Below are positions 1-11,032 of a stretch of DNA of 64,000 bases, one piece after another (position 1 is the first letter of the stretch; the number at the start of each line of letters is the position of its first letter). The translations under genes and the position numbers were made by a program. A model generated the notes under the pieces. That model ran no database searches. It was not told where the DNA came from and saw only the letters and a program-made list of their open reading frames with translations. This DNA comes from Microbotryum silenes-acaulis (taxonomy: Eukaryota > Basidiomycota > Microbotryomycetes > Microbotryales > Microbotryaceae), in assembly GCA_003665825.1 (NCBI GenBank), contig QPFY01000004.1, positions 372,001-436,000 of the forward strand, in the 5' to 3' direction.

Positions 1-839
1 TTCCTGATCCCTTGTTGCAAGTTCGGCCGAAGGAATGGGGGTTCTGGGTTGGTGCTGCTTGGCCTCAGGTACGCAATCAATTCTAGGTCGGTCTTCGTAA
101 AGAAAGACCGTCACTGACCACCTTTTGACTTTTAGTGGAATTACTCTTCCCAAGTCCAACAGATGTTCCGTACAGCCCAAGCCCATCTCCCCAAGCAATA
201 CGGCGGACTCCAATGGCGCATGGAACTGATGCCCCCCTCAGTCCTCAAGAACTGTTCGAACCTTTTTGCCGATTCAGTCATCGAAGGAATGCGTCAACGT
301 GGTCTGAAAACGATCTATATTGCCTCCGACATGCCATTAAGAACTCAGCGCAATAATTCGAAATCCGCTTCCTTCAATTGGGACAAAGTTCTCCAAGCGA
401 AAGAAGCGCTCGATAACCTCGTTGATCGATTAAAAGGGGCACATTTGTCGATCATGACGTGGAACGATATCAAACCCTCTCCGAACGATCGAGACGTTAT
501 TGAAGGTTTGGCGGATACGGCGAGTGGAATCTTTGATAAGTTGGTCTTGGGTCAATCGGAGAGGCTGTGGGCAGCGAATCCGCATTGTGGGATGCATAGT
601 TCCTTCTTGGTAAGACTCAACCCCCCATCGTCCCCACCACCACCACTATTCACTCCACTGGAGACTTACCCTTATTGTTTTCTTCACTTCAGGGAACCCT
701 CCAGATCTTACGCCAGGACCGAATTGGGGATCCGACGGAAGAGGATTGGGAAAAATTGGGGATCAGTTGGATCGGCGAACCGATCAAGCAGAGGTTTTGG
801 TGGCATATCAAGGGCGGGCAGAAGGATTATACCGGGTAG
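1..839 (+). CDS. O-fucosyltransferase-like protein, 3' part (runs off left edge)
   Basis: Three exons are visible, 1-68, 136-609 and 693-839, joined in phase 0 by GT..AG introns of 67 and 83 nt; they give about 228 codons ending in TAG. The middle exon has a short LQWRMELMPP motif followed by a conserved-looking block with IYIASDMP, which resembles the GDP-fucose-binding HWRxE and (I/V)YIATD motifs of fungal O-fucosyltransferase-like (GT65/GT68) proteins. Such enzymes transfer fucose from GDP-fucose in the ER or Golgi, or are uncharacterised fungal relatives. The N-terminal half, including any signal anchor, lies outside the window, so length and topology cannot be judged. The family call rests on two motifs only; another GT-B-like glycosyltransferase remains possible. 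Confidence 0.5.
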
Positions 840-1396
840 TGTGTAGTGCATTGGGGGAGTGAATATATTTTATACCGCTTTATCAGTGACAGTGCTGTGT
901 TTGTGATGTCTTTTGGATCCGAGACGAGTTTGTAACGAGTGGCAAGACTCGGTAGGAAGGAAATTCACGCCTCCGCGGCCGTGAGTTACTAGTAAGCTTC
1001 GAGTACTCCGGATCCGGATCGATCGTGATAAAGAGTGGTCATTTGCAAGGCGGAAGATGTCCTTGTACACGCCTCTCCTCGCATTCTTCCACCCAACGTT
1101 ACTTCCTGATCCCGATACGACCCTTCCCTTTGTTCGTGCCTTTCACCTTCATCTTACTTTAACATCTCTTCGTTGGCCCCATCCATTTTTGATAGAACGT
1201 ATTGTACGAGGTGGTGGTAACGTTACTGGTGGGTCACGAAGCCGAGAGCAAAGACCAGTGTCTTTTGATAAAGAAACGTTGAAAGGGAAGAAAGATGTAT
1301 CGTAAGACGTCGTAAAGTGAAAAACTCGTGGGGTATACTTAGCAAGAGAACCCAAGCCAACCTCATGGTCGTTTTGGTCGAACAAGTGGAGCTCCT
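840..1396. other. intergenic, convergent 3' flanks
   Basis: This 557-bp stretch lies between the stop codons of two convergent genes. I see only short overlapping open frames without codon or motif support, and no repeat or RNA gene. Confidence 0.5.
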
Positions 1397-3933
1397 TTAA
1401 CCGAACAAGGGATGTTTGCCGAACCCTTCGCAAATCTCATGGTCGGTCAAGAGGTCACGAGCGAGGATGTCGATGTAGGCGGAGCCGTAGTCGCCCTGAT
1501 AGCACATCAGAAAAATGATTTCAGAATCAGTATCGTGGGAATCATCACTTTTGTGCCTTCATGTAACTCACCACTCCGAAAGAAGTGACAATTGTATCGT
1601 CAAGGAAGCCATGGTTCAGCCCGAGACCATGTCGATCGGACGGATGATCCCCTGTACAGATTTCCCAAATTCAGTCAGCATTCTCGTTCACTTGTAGCCA
1701 ATCGCGCTTCGAGGTTTAGACTGACATGCAATCGAGACGGTAAAGATCGGATCGGCCTGGTTGGTCCCACTGTACGTGAGTGGCTTGGATACGCTCAAGT
1801 AGTTGTAAGGAGCTGTGACGTTCCATGTTACGATGCGTCGTTCGTAGAAGAGGTAGGGCTAATTTGAAGTGGATGCAACCAAACAGTTCAGCAAACAGTT
1901 TTCTTCGGAACGAGACTCTGCTCGCTTCGACCCACCTCGGGATGGTACTTGACATGAATCATGCCAAACAAGACCGTATTATGAATATCCGGTTTGCACT
2001 CCCCACGACGACACAACGTCGCTCTCAACAACGGTGTCGCATGATGGAACTTGACGCGGTTCATTTGCGCATTCACGATGCTCGTCAAGCAGTTGTGTTT
2101 CGGCGGGTTGGGGTCCAGCGCTCGTAATGTCATCCCGGGGACGTATTTGTACACTTCTTGAGGTACGAGCGAGACGTGGAAATGCAGCTGGTGGAATCAG
2201 ACCCGACAAGAGCTCCGGTTCAGACCCCTTTTTCAGATTATCGCTTTAAAGGATCACCCACCTCATCCTTTTTCCCCAAGAACGGGGCCCAATTCTTCTC
2301 GATATTGAACTGGTTATCACGAATCAAATCCGTCTGTTCCGAAAACACGATTGGAGCGTTCCATCCTCCTTTCTTCAAGGCCTTGCTCAAGCCCGGTACG
2401 ACGACCCTCGCGTCGATGAGGTAAATGGCTCGACAGATGTTGGGTGATCGACCCGTTTGCGAGTAGATGATGAGGGGTTGTCCATCGTTGGTGAAGAACA
2501 GTCGAGGGTCTTCGGGGCCAATGAACTGCAGAAAACGACGAACGCCGCAGGGTCAGTATTTTTCTTGCTCTTGCGGGGTCATCGCTTTTCTTGAAATTGA
2601 CTTCAAACCGCTCACCTGATCAAATATGGGGTCATGGCATCGCAGGTATTCGACTTTCCGCTTTGCCGGCAGTTTAAGCGTTTCCAATTCGGTCTCCCTC
2701 GCGAGGTAAGGAAGGTTGAGGTGGGCCCGTTTCAGGACAATCATGAAGCACCTACAGCAGAAGAAATGTCAGTCTCTCGTGGTCTTGAGCCCCCTAGAAG
2801 CCCAAGGATGTCGAAGGACTGACCCTAATACATGCTCCCACCTCGTATCGTCCCCATCAATGACCTCATACTTCTCCGGCCCCCTCGCCACGAACAAGAA
2901 TCTTCGATCATTGCCAACCGTATCAGGCAAGACCAAAATCGAAGGATTGAAAACCCCTCCCGCATACGGATCGATCAAGTTCATGAACCCATACGGATTC
3001 GTGAAGGATTCCAGGACTTTGGCCTTGTTCGCACTTCGATGAGTACCCGTTGTGCGATCAATGATGGCTCCGCTCACACCGGAATCTCGGAGAATGGCGT
3101 GGGCTTTTTCGTTGCCTACTGAGTTGGAGTTGCCTCGCGGGAAGAGGAGGAACAGGAGAATGACGACGAGCGCGAGGAGGGCTAGAGCTCGTCGACGTGG
3201 TGGTGCGCGTGCGAGCTGGGAAGGCAGGGCTGTATGCCGCCATTTTTGTTGAAGGCTGTAGAGGGAAACTAAAAAGATCAGTACAGAGAACCAGTTTGCA
3301 AACCGGCGTTGTCGCTTCGCGACACGGGTTCACAGGGGAACACGACACGATCGAGATCGGGATCGGACTCCGCGAAGGTTGGATCAAACCCCGTGACCAC
3401 CGCTCACGAAAGAGCACCCCAGCACGACCCGAAACCTACCCAGCTAACCCATCCTTATCCCACACCCTCTTCCATTGCCTCAACACCGTCCCTGCCCTCA
3501 TCTTGAAAGACTCCCATTCCATTCCCCCTGCCCCCGTACTCGCGTTGGACGTTGAGGTCGATGAAGCAACGATCGATGCTGCGGATAGAGCCCTGTTGGA
3601 TTTCTTGTGCGGTAGGGAACGAACACCCCCTTCTCTGATGTCCGTGTCGATACCATTGAGATAACCGTACGTAGGTGGTAGATGAGTGGGTAGAGTTTGT
3701 GTAGGATGGATGTGGATCTGGTTCGAGAATGGTGGAATAACGTTCCCGTTCCCGTTCCCGTTACCGTTACTTGCGCTAGGGCTGTCAAGACCCACGATTA
3801 CCGTCGGCGTCGTTGTCGTCGTCGTCGCGTTTGGTGTGCTCGATCTTGATGTTGAACTCGAAGGTCTGATAAAAGTACCTTCCTCCAATGCTTGTGCATC
3901 CTGGGCATCGAATCCCAGTGGTGTAGACGCCAT
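1397..3933 (-). CDS. type II membrane five-bladed beta-propeller glycan enzyme (GH130/GT108-like)
   Basis: Eight exons read in phase: 3933-3440, 3255-2842, 2751-2616, 2525-2262, 2187-1936, 1858-1726, 1651-1572 and 1495-1397, giving 623 residues. The N-terminus is serine/threonine/asparagine-rich and cytosolic in character, then a hydrophobic stretch (ALALLALVVILLFLLF, about residue 190) fits a single signal anchor, and the rest would be lumenal. The lumenal part carries NPSILV, GPEDPRLFF, KNWAPF, NTVLFGMIHVKYHP, YERRIVTWN and a C-terminal HGFLDDTIVTSFGVGD block. EDPR and KNW.PF are hallmarks of the GH130 / mannosyltransferase-phosphorylase propeller fold that acts on beta-mannosides. I infer a Golgi mannan-processing or mannosyl-transferring enzyme; the reaction direction cannot be told from sequence. 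It shares a roughly 600-bp 5' flank with the 3' end of the RPL9 gene. Confidence 0.7.
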
Positions 3934-4531
3934 TCAGTCCTGTCGAAGCTGTGCTCGAGAAGCGCGAAAGGAAACCAAACCCCGTTGTACGTGGACGTTG
4001 TTGGCCTCGACCCGTGTCCGTGACAAGCGTGACTGAGCCTGACGACGGGCCAAATGCGCGTCGGATCCCGTCCTCGAGCGTGTGCCGCGCGAGCTCTCTC
4101 GGCCGCGCTCAGCCTCGCTCAGCGCTTCACTTGCTCCCCGTTACCGCAGCAGGTTGGCAGTTGATGCGCAGTAAGTAGCACGACGCCTCTTTCTGCTACC
4201 CAGGACCCATTCGTGCGTATAGTCCCGGCCACGGGTCAGGAATTGCTTTGTTGTGTTTGTACCAAACAAATGAACGCCGTTGCAAGTAACAAGAGAAGTG
4301 AAAACGAAAAAAAAGACCAAAAAAGAAGAGGCGAAAAATCACTGGAGAGGAGAAAGGTTACGAGCACAAGACATGACCTCTCGTATCGAGAGGATAGAGC
4401 GACTCCAAAAAGCAAGGGATTTGCAACTACCACTTTGATTCCATCCCCGCCTCTGAAGGACTCCCATGAGCTCTCCTCATCTCTCCTCCGTCCCTAGGAT
4501 CTCTTTCCTCCCCTTCCCTCGATCCCTTCAT
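3934..4531. other. promoter region of the membrane propeller gene and 3' flank of RPL9
   Basis: No supported gene. The left part is the 5' flank of the minus-strand propeller gene. Around 4293-4330 the plus strand is a purine-rich A/G tract, that is, a CT-rich tract in the RPL9 3' flank. Confidence 0.4.
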
Positions 4532-5411
4532 TTATTCCTCCGGTTGAACGACCGACGTCTTTTCGCTCACGTAGATGCCGTCCAAGAACTTCCGGATATC
4601 CTTGTTCTTGACGAGGCACGAGCCGTGGATGGCAGCGGCGGATTGCGAGACCTTGTCAATGTCGTTACCGGCCAAGAGCAGCTCGTCCTTGACGTTCTTC
4701 GACTCCTCGATCGTCACACCTTCGAGCATGGAAATGTTGCGGGCAATCTGTGCAGGTGGATAAAGCGAATCAGTGACTGTGCCGTGAGCGGTGAAAGCTT
4801 TGTTTCGCGGAAAGACTGACCTTCTCTCCGAGGAAGTTGCGGATCTCGACCGAGGTCTTGTCGTCGCTGATGATGGCGTTAATGGGGAAATGGGCGTACA
4901 CGAGGCGCATCTTGTACAGAAAGCCGTAGCGGACACCCTGGATCATGTTCTCGATCGCGGATCGAACCGTTCGCAGGCAAGCGGCGTGCTTGCGCCCACC
5001 GTGCCAGACGACCAGCTTGACCTTCTGCTGGGGCTTGACGGCCCTTTCGGAGGGGGCGGTCACTCGCATCGACATATCAATATGTTGCAAGTTCTGTTTC
5101 GTTTGAGTTGGTGTAGGCGACGTGTGTTGGCGTACGCGGGTGCGAGCGTGGGGTCCAGCGGAGGATGACAAGAGGTGGACACATGTGTCAGCTCCCAAGT
5201 TTCGAACGCCGACCACGGGTGGTACTGACCTTTTGGAGTGTTCCTCGGGGGCCGGTGACGGTGATGATTCGGGCCTTGATGGCGACCTTGACTCCCTCGC
5301 TGTGGAACGGTCGCATCAAGCCGAGATTAGTGCCGTGGTGCTTCAAAGCCGAGTCCGATGAGATGCAACGTACGGGATGACGAGCTCCTCTTCCTTGTAG
5401 ATTTGCTTCAT
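4532..5411 (-). CDS. RPL9: 60S ribosomal protein uL6 (L9)
   Basis: Four exons, 5411-5374, 5299-5230, 5093-4821 and 4747-4532, join in phase to 198 residues. The start reads [16 protein letters not shown], then [53 protein letters not shown] and the C-terminal [16 protein letters not shown], all diagnostic of eukaryotic uL6. The protein sits on the large subunit near the GTPase-centre stalk base and the sarcin-ricin loop. The first exon is only 38 nt with an intron directly after the IP of LVIPEGV, as is common for ribosomal protein genes with an early intron. Length (about 190 residues in other fungi) is normal. The ATG is chosen because it gives the canonical MKxI start and the next upstream sequence is CT-rich leader. 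Confidence 0.96.
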
Positions 5412-6489
5412 TTCGATCTGTTCGAGGACGAAGGGGTGGAGGAAGAGAGTGGGGAGAGAGAAAGCGAGTGGAAATCAGCGCGCTGCTTGGCCGGCGTCGG
5501 CTGGGCCACAATTGTGCGAGCTGGGCGTGTAGGCAGAGGGCTGGACCGGCGTCGAGCGTGGCAACAGCTGTGGGAGGCGATGGTCGAGGCGCTTTCGTGG
5601 GCGATGATTCTGAATCAAAACGTTCTACGTAGTACTGCAAGCAGAGTGGTGTAGGCTGTGTAGTACATGCGCCGACTGCCGTACGAGCCAGAAGCACGCA
5701 TCGCATCGCATCGCATCGCATCGCATCGCATCGCATCGCATCGCACCCATCCACATCCGTCCACACCAGCTGCTGCAGCACAACACGTGGTATTCTTTCC
5801 CGTCTCCATTTCTATTCATCGTGTCGTTTGGTGATTGTCGAAGGTTGATCATGGTCGTAGTAGATTCGTGGTTGTGGTCGTCGGCCTCATTGGCCCGCTC
5901 CACGCCGCTACGCCCCCCCGCCTGTGGCCCTCCTCGCAACGCCCGCGCCGCCGCCGCCCGCGAAAAAAAGCTCTCCAGCCCGCAGAGCGCTCTCGCCCGC
6001 GCGCTTGCACAACGACGGCCTCAAGCTCAGCTCAACCCAGGCCATCCTACACCGTTCCTCCTCCGTGCCTCCCTTCCAAGTCGATGCAGTAGTGAGCGGG
6101 TCGAAGAGGTCGTGAAATCGTGAAATCGAGTCGAAGATGATCCAAGTCGCATGATGTTGGGTGTACTTACATGCGGCCGACTGTAATGGGATGACGAGGG
6201 GACGGGGAGTAAAGGACGAGCTCGAGTCGATTCGCGCCTTGGGCGCCGCCGGGCCTTTTGCGCTGGGAAACAAATTGGCCCAGATTGGCCCGGCAAAGGG
6301 CGGAAAAGGGTTGGTTTCGTAATGGTGCGAAATCACACCCTAATACAAGCTGCCGCCCCGACTAAATGTGAATTGTTTGCGAATCGCCACGGCGCTCCAC
6401 TTGACACGCCCCCCGTTCTTGGCTCCACCATTTCCCACCACGACCACCACCGCACCGAGTCGAATTGCAAGTCAGCCGAAGTTGAAAAG
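5412..6489. promoter_or_regulatory. divergent promoter region RPL9 / PCF11
   Basis: The 1.08-kb gap separates two divergent start codons and contains the pentamer microsatellite, C-rich tracts near 5910-5975, and GAGTCG/CGACTC-type hexamers near 6107, 6126, 6213 and 6457. No coding region is supported. A 5' leader intron of RPL9 is possible but not provable here. Confidence 0.5.
5697..5747. repeat. pentanucleotide microsatellite (GCATC)n
   Basis: About ten uninterrupted units of a CGCAT/TCGCA pentamer lie roughly 290 bp upstream of the RPL9 start codon. Confidence 0.95.
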
Positions 6490-9330
6490 ATGTCGTGGTA
6501 CCCACCACCGGGACCTAATCAAGATCCTTACCCCAATGGAGCATGCGGTGGTTATCCACCCTCAGCCTCGACCGCCGGTGTAGGACCTCCCGGTCCGGGT
6601 CAACATCGGTTCGATTACGGACCTCAAGCTGCAGCTGCTGCTGCGGCAGCTATGGCAGCTACTTTAGGAGGTGGAGGAGCACATTCACTTTCTTCGAACC
6701 CATATGCTCGTCAAGCACCGATGGGGTATTATCCACCTAACTCGTACCCACCTCCGCCAATGCATTACGGAACCCCCGCGCCGGTCCCACCGCATCACTA
6801 CCCTACCCCGTCCTCCAGTACTTCCCAAGGTGTTCTCCCCACCCCACCCCACGACGTCTCGACCGACCCTAATGCGTTCCGACGTTATTTCAAGTCCCAG
6901 CTCGCAGCGTTGAGCTTCAATTCGAAACCGTTGATTACGAATCTGACCTTGTTCGCGCATGAGCATCTCGTGAGGATGGCACCCGTCGTGGCGTCCTGTT
7001 TGGAGGATCATCTCAAAGGGGTGAGTACATTCTTTCGACTTTACTGAAGAAGGCTGTCTACGCGATAGAATACCAAAATCATGCCCCCCCAGGGAACGCG
7101 TCAAGAAGAGGGAGAGCCACAGCACCGCCGTGCCCAGAGCATTGTACCACACGCAAGATGTGGACAACATACTGACCCCTTTCTCACACCCCATGCTTTC
7201 ATCCAATATCCCAAAACATACCGCTCATACCCGCCAATCTCCGTCCCCACCAGTCCCCACCCTCCTTCAAGCTCCCAGCTCTCTATCTCCTCGACTCGAT
7301 CTCGAAAAACATCGGACCCCCTTACCTAGCCCTCTTCGCGCGCTTCATCAAACGAGGTTTCGTCGACGCATACCACGTATCGGACCCAGCCACGCGCGTC
7401 AAGATGGAAGAACTTTTAGGTACCTGGAGAACGGGAGGCGCCGATGGCGGCGAGCTGTTCCGCGGTCATGACCAGGGCGAACATGACAGTGTGCAGAGGG
7501 TGATTGAGGCTGCTTTGTTTGGTACGTTCGGAAGAGGGGGTGGTATGGGAGCGAATGGGAGATCGGTCCAAGAGAGTGAATCGTTTCAATCCGGGGTGAG
7601 TCGAATTTCTCTTGCGGGGCCAGGAAAGGGTTTTAAGGTGTGATTTGAACGGAAAAAAAGTCTTTTGCGCGTATTAGATGCAGCAAATCACACCGACGGC
7701 TTCGAACGGGGAACGTTCGGGTATCTTGTTTGATTTGAGAAGGCTGTTGCAACTTCGATTGGACCAAGCGGCGCAAAAGCCTTCGGACGAGGTCAATCAG
7801 AGTCAGATTGATGCGCTGCGAAAGGTGCGCACCACCGTCCGTTATTGAGATTGTCGGAGAGAGACTCACTTTATTTTTTCTCGGCAATCAAAGTTGGAGT
7901 ACCTCGTCCTCAACACCCAACTGACAACGGACCAAGTCGATCGAATCCGCGGCCAACTCGCCGCATTAGCACCCAAAGAAACCTCCGTCGAACCTCGCCC
8001 CCACCAACGTGGCACCTCTTCCCAGCCGCCACAGTCTCTCCTCGCCCCATCTTCCCTGGCTCAACTGAAACAATTGGCAAGAAGCCTTTCCCCTCCTGTT
8101 TTGGGAACTCCTCCACCGCCTTCTGCTCATCAATCCATGGTGATCCCAACGGGTAATCAAATTCGGGATCCAACACCTTCCACTCTGGCTGTACCACCTG
8201 GTTTATCGGCACCTTCAATGGGAAGTTCATTATCAACGCCTTCAATAGGAGGGATTGATTTCTCTCTACTCAATTCGCTGCAAGCGAACGGATCGCTCAA
8301 TTCCCTTCTCGCCTCCGTACGAGCGACCCCCCCCCCACCACCACCACCTCCAAACTCAACCGAGACCCAAGTCCACCTCGATACGCAACCTTCCCTCCTG
8401 ACCGTCGACCCCTTGGCGGAAGAATATCATCATTCACTCCTCTCCCTCTCTTTACCCCTCACGACCTCTTCCCTACTCAAAAGTTCGCCTTCCCAAACCC
8501 TTTTCGAATTCATCTACGATCGTTTCCGACTTCAATGTCAACAATGCGGTTTAAGGTTTTTTGATTCAATTCAAGGGAAGACTAAATTGGACGAACATTT
8601 GGATTGGCATTTCGTTAATAAGAGGAGGATAAGGGAAGGGGTTTCGAGAACTCAGGGTAGGAGTTGGTTAAGTTTGGAAGAGGATTGGTTCGTTGATTCT
8701 TTGGATGATGAAGAACAAGATTCGATGAGGGAGTTTAAAAAAGGTGATGGAGGTGGGATCGTTAGGGGAGGAGGAGGAACTGAACAAAGTCGAAAAGAAT
8801 TCAAAGCTTCTCAGGATGCCAAGTTGGATTTACAATTGTTGAGGAAGAGTAAGGTCGTCGCTCCTAGTGGAGGGGATGAGAGGAGGTGTGGGATTTGTAG
8901 GGAAAAGTTCAAGAGCGAATGGAGTGAGGAGGAGGAGGAATGGGTTTATTGGAATGCGGTCAAGGTTGAGGGGACGGTGAGTTTCTTGGTTGGAGAGGGG
9001 CTTTCGATTGGGGTGTGTGCGACTTTGGGGCAGGTGGAAGGGGTTGCTGATTGTGTGGGATTGGACTCGTGGTAGATTTACCATGCGACATGTTATGCCG
9101 AAGCGAAAGCTGCGACGAATGCGGCGAGGTTACGAGCTGAAGAAGCGCACCAAACTTCAAGTCGGGAAGCGACACCTTCGGACCCGGCGATTGCGGCTAA
9201 GAAGAGAAAGATGCAGGAGGAGGGGGAAGGGGTTAAGGCTGAGGAGGAGTCGATCAAGATAGAGCCAGGTGCGGATAATCGGTCGGACGAAGGGGAGAGC
9301 CCGATGAAGAAGGTCAAAAGTGAGGAATGA
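6490..9330 (+). CDS. PCF11: pre-mRNA cleavage factor Pcf11
   Basis: Exons 6490-7020, 7272-7595, 7678-7824, 7894-8976 and 9076-9330 give about 779 residues. The N-terminus is a proline/glycine/alanine-rich low-complexity segment. From about residue 130 comes the CID, which binds the RNA polymerase II C-terminal domain: FRRYFKSQLAALSFNSKP, LVRMAPVVASCLEDHL and KLPALYLLDSISKNIGPPY. A glutamine/leucine-rich helix (ILFDLRRLLQL) and a proline-rich middle follow. Two zinc modules sit in the C-terminal half: CQQCGLRFF with a following LDEHLDWH, and CGICREKF with a partner HATCY across the last intron. This CID plus two fingers order is that of Pcf11, which couples cleavage/polyadenylation to transcription termination. 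The tail is lysine/glutamate-rich with likely nuclear signals (KKRK, KKVK). The intron 7021-7271 is unusually long (251 nt); a small extra exon inside it cannot be excluded. Confidence 0.9.
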
Positions 9331-9557
9331 AGAGGGGATTTGCATGATTGTAGCGTGTCTCGTGAAGTACGGTATTGCATTTTCATGTTGAGCCCGTATC
9401 AATGGGAAGCCGACTACGTGGATAACAGAGACTAACTCTGTTTGGGCTTGCAATTCGAGATCTATCTGATACAACACACACACACACGTACAACCATTCG
9501 TACAACACATTGGCAGACACCCAACCACTTTGTCGATTCCCTTTCACAAGCCTGGAC

Positions 9558-10657
9558 TTACTTTCTCACCGCCCCAATCCTCTCCAGCATCCCCATCAAC
9601 ACCGCCACATACCTGACCATATCATCATAGTTCCTCTCCGTCGGTTCATCGACGCCATACCGTGCTCGTTGGAGGATTTGTTCGTACGCTTGAGCTACGG
9701 CGACGATGGCAGGGGGCAATACACCGGCTTTGAGGAGGGGGGTCAAGGGGGAGAGGGGGGATGACCGGGAGTGGGTTGAGTGGTAGGATGAGAGGGGGCC
9801 TGAGGAGAGAGTTGATTCTGGATAGGGACGTTGGTAAGAGTGGAACAGGGCGGTAAGGAAGGAGTTTTTCTTTTCTTTCGGTGGAGTAGATGGTGCAGTG
9901 GGTGCTCACCTAGGGCGGGAATAGTAGCGAGGATAGAGGTACGGAAATGGACGTTCTCGTGTGGTGTGCCTTTCAGAGTAGAGTGACATCCCAATCAGTC
10001 ATGCATTCCTAGCGTCTGTGATCTTCGAGCATGCCCTCTAGGGACTGACCCGGTCTGCCCCACCCTTGCTGAGTGCGATGGCGAGGTTGCGAGATATGAG
10101 CGATGACGGCCGCTCGATCGTATTCGTTCGAGATGAGATCGAAAGCAGGCTGGATGAGCAACGCCGAACAGAAGGTGGTCAGCGTTCGAGAGGGGAAGCA
10201 AGGGTCGAAAGAAGGGCGATGAAACGAACCTGGGGCACATCGGTGGACTGGATAGGGATGAAGCCTTTGGGAATGGAGGTGTATTCTTTGGAAAGGGCGA
10301 ACCTCCTCGAGATCATGATCGAGATGCCAATCAAGATCTACCACACCTGCCGAACAACCGTCAGCTCCGCCCGACACAAAAGTCGAGCATGTCACGTGCG
10401 CGTCGACTGACCACAGCGACATAAGCCCCCAAGATGAGAACCAGATCACTGATCTTGCTCGAATGAGTACTCTTCGGTACTTGGACTCCTATATCGTACA
10501 AGGCCGTCAGGAGTGCGGCGATGATGAGGATGACGACGAACAAGAGAGCGGCTCGACGTGCGATCGCGTAGTAGTCTGTACGGGGCCGGTGCGGGTAGGT
10601 GTACCGCCGGGTGGTGGCGACCGCTTGGCGCAGTTCTTTCACTTTGGGTCGCTTCAT
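9558..10657 (-). CDS. DLT1-like two-span membrane protein
   Basis: Exons 10657-10412, 10337-10230, 10149-10050, 9969-9910 and 9799-9558 join in phase to 251 residues. The first half has two hydrophobic helices, AALLFVVILIIAALLTALYD (about residues 35-54) and ISDLVLILGAYVAVILIGIS (about 69-90), after a basic start MKRPKVKELR. Then come YTSIPKGFIPIQSTDVP, ISNEYDRAAVIAH and QGWGRPG, followed by a soluble helical tail ending in GMLERIGAVRK. The two membrane spans followed by IPK.(F/Y)IPI..xDVP and a GWG.PG turn recall the fungal 'defect at low temperature' (Dlt1) family, whose molecular function is poorly known. The family assignment is from memory of the motif layout, so it is moderate. It is divergent from the phosphoesterase gene, sharing a 375-bp promoter region. 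Confidence 0.6.
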
Positions 10658-11032
10658 CTTGGAGGATGCGGGGCGAGGGCCGCGGGTAGCCTCCGCCGGG
10701 ACGAGGCGAAGGGCAAGAGGGCGAGATCACAGCCAGGGCAATTCCAAGCAGGCAGTTCCAAGCGCACGCTAATGAGGACTAATGAGGACTAATGCGCACG
10801 CTTCAAAGTTCTTCAAATAGTTCAAAGTTGGCGCGTCGAGTCTCGTCGAGTCCGCCCGAGTCCGCATTGCCTCGGATCAACGTGCCGTCGGTCCGTGGGA
10901 ATAGGAGATGACGCTCTAAGAAACCGCAAGTCGAGTTTAAAAATCCCGACTCCCAGCCGACTCGCGCCCGACTCGGAGGCAACTCCCTGCCGACTAGAGC
11001 CGACTCGCGCCCGACTGGCCGTTCCCTAGAGG
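10658..11032. promoter_or_regulatory. divergent promoter with arrays of GAGTC / CGACT motifs
   Basis: Between the two divergent start codons there are at least four GAGTC-type boxes in one orientation (10829-10866, 10930) and then six CGACT-type boxes in the other (10948-11014). A 19-bp direct repeat beginning AGCCGACTCGCG occurs at 10955-10973 and 10998-11016, and a 10-bp repeat AATGAGGACT is doubled near 10770-10790. The arrangement suggests a transcription-factor platform; the factor is unknown. Confidence 0.5.
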
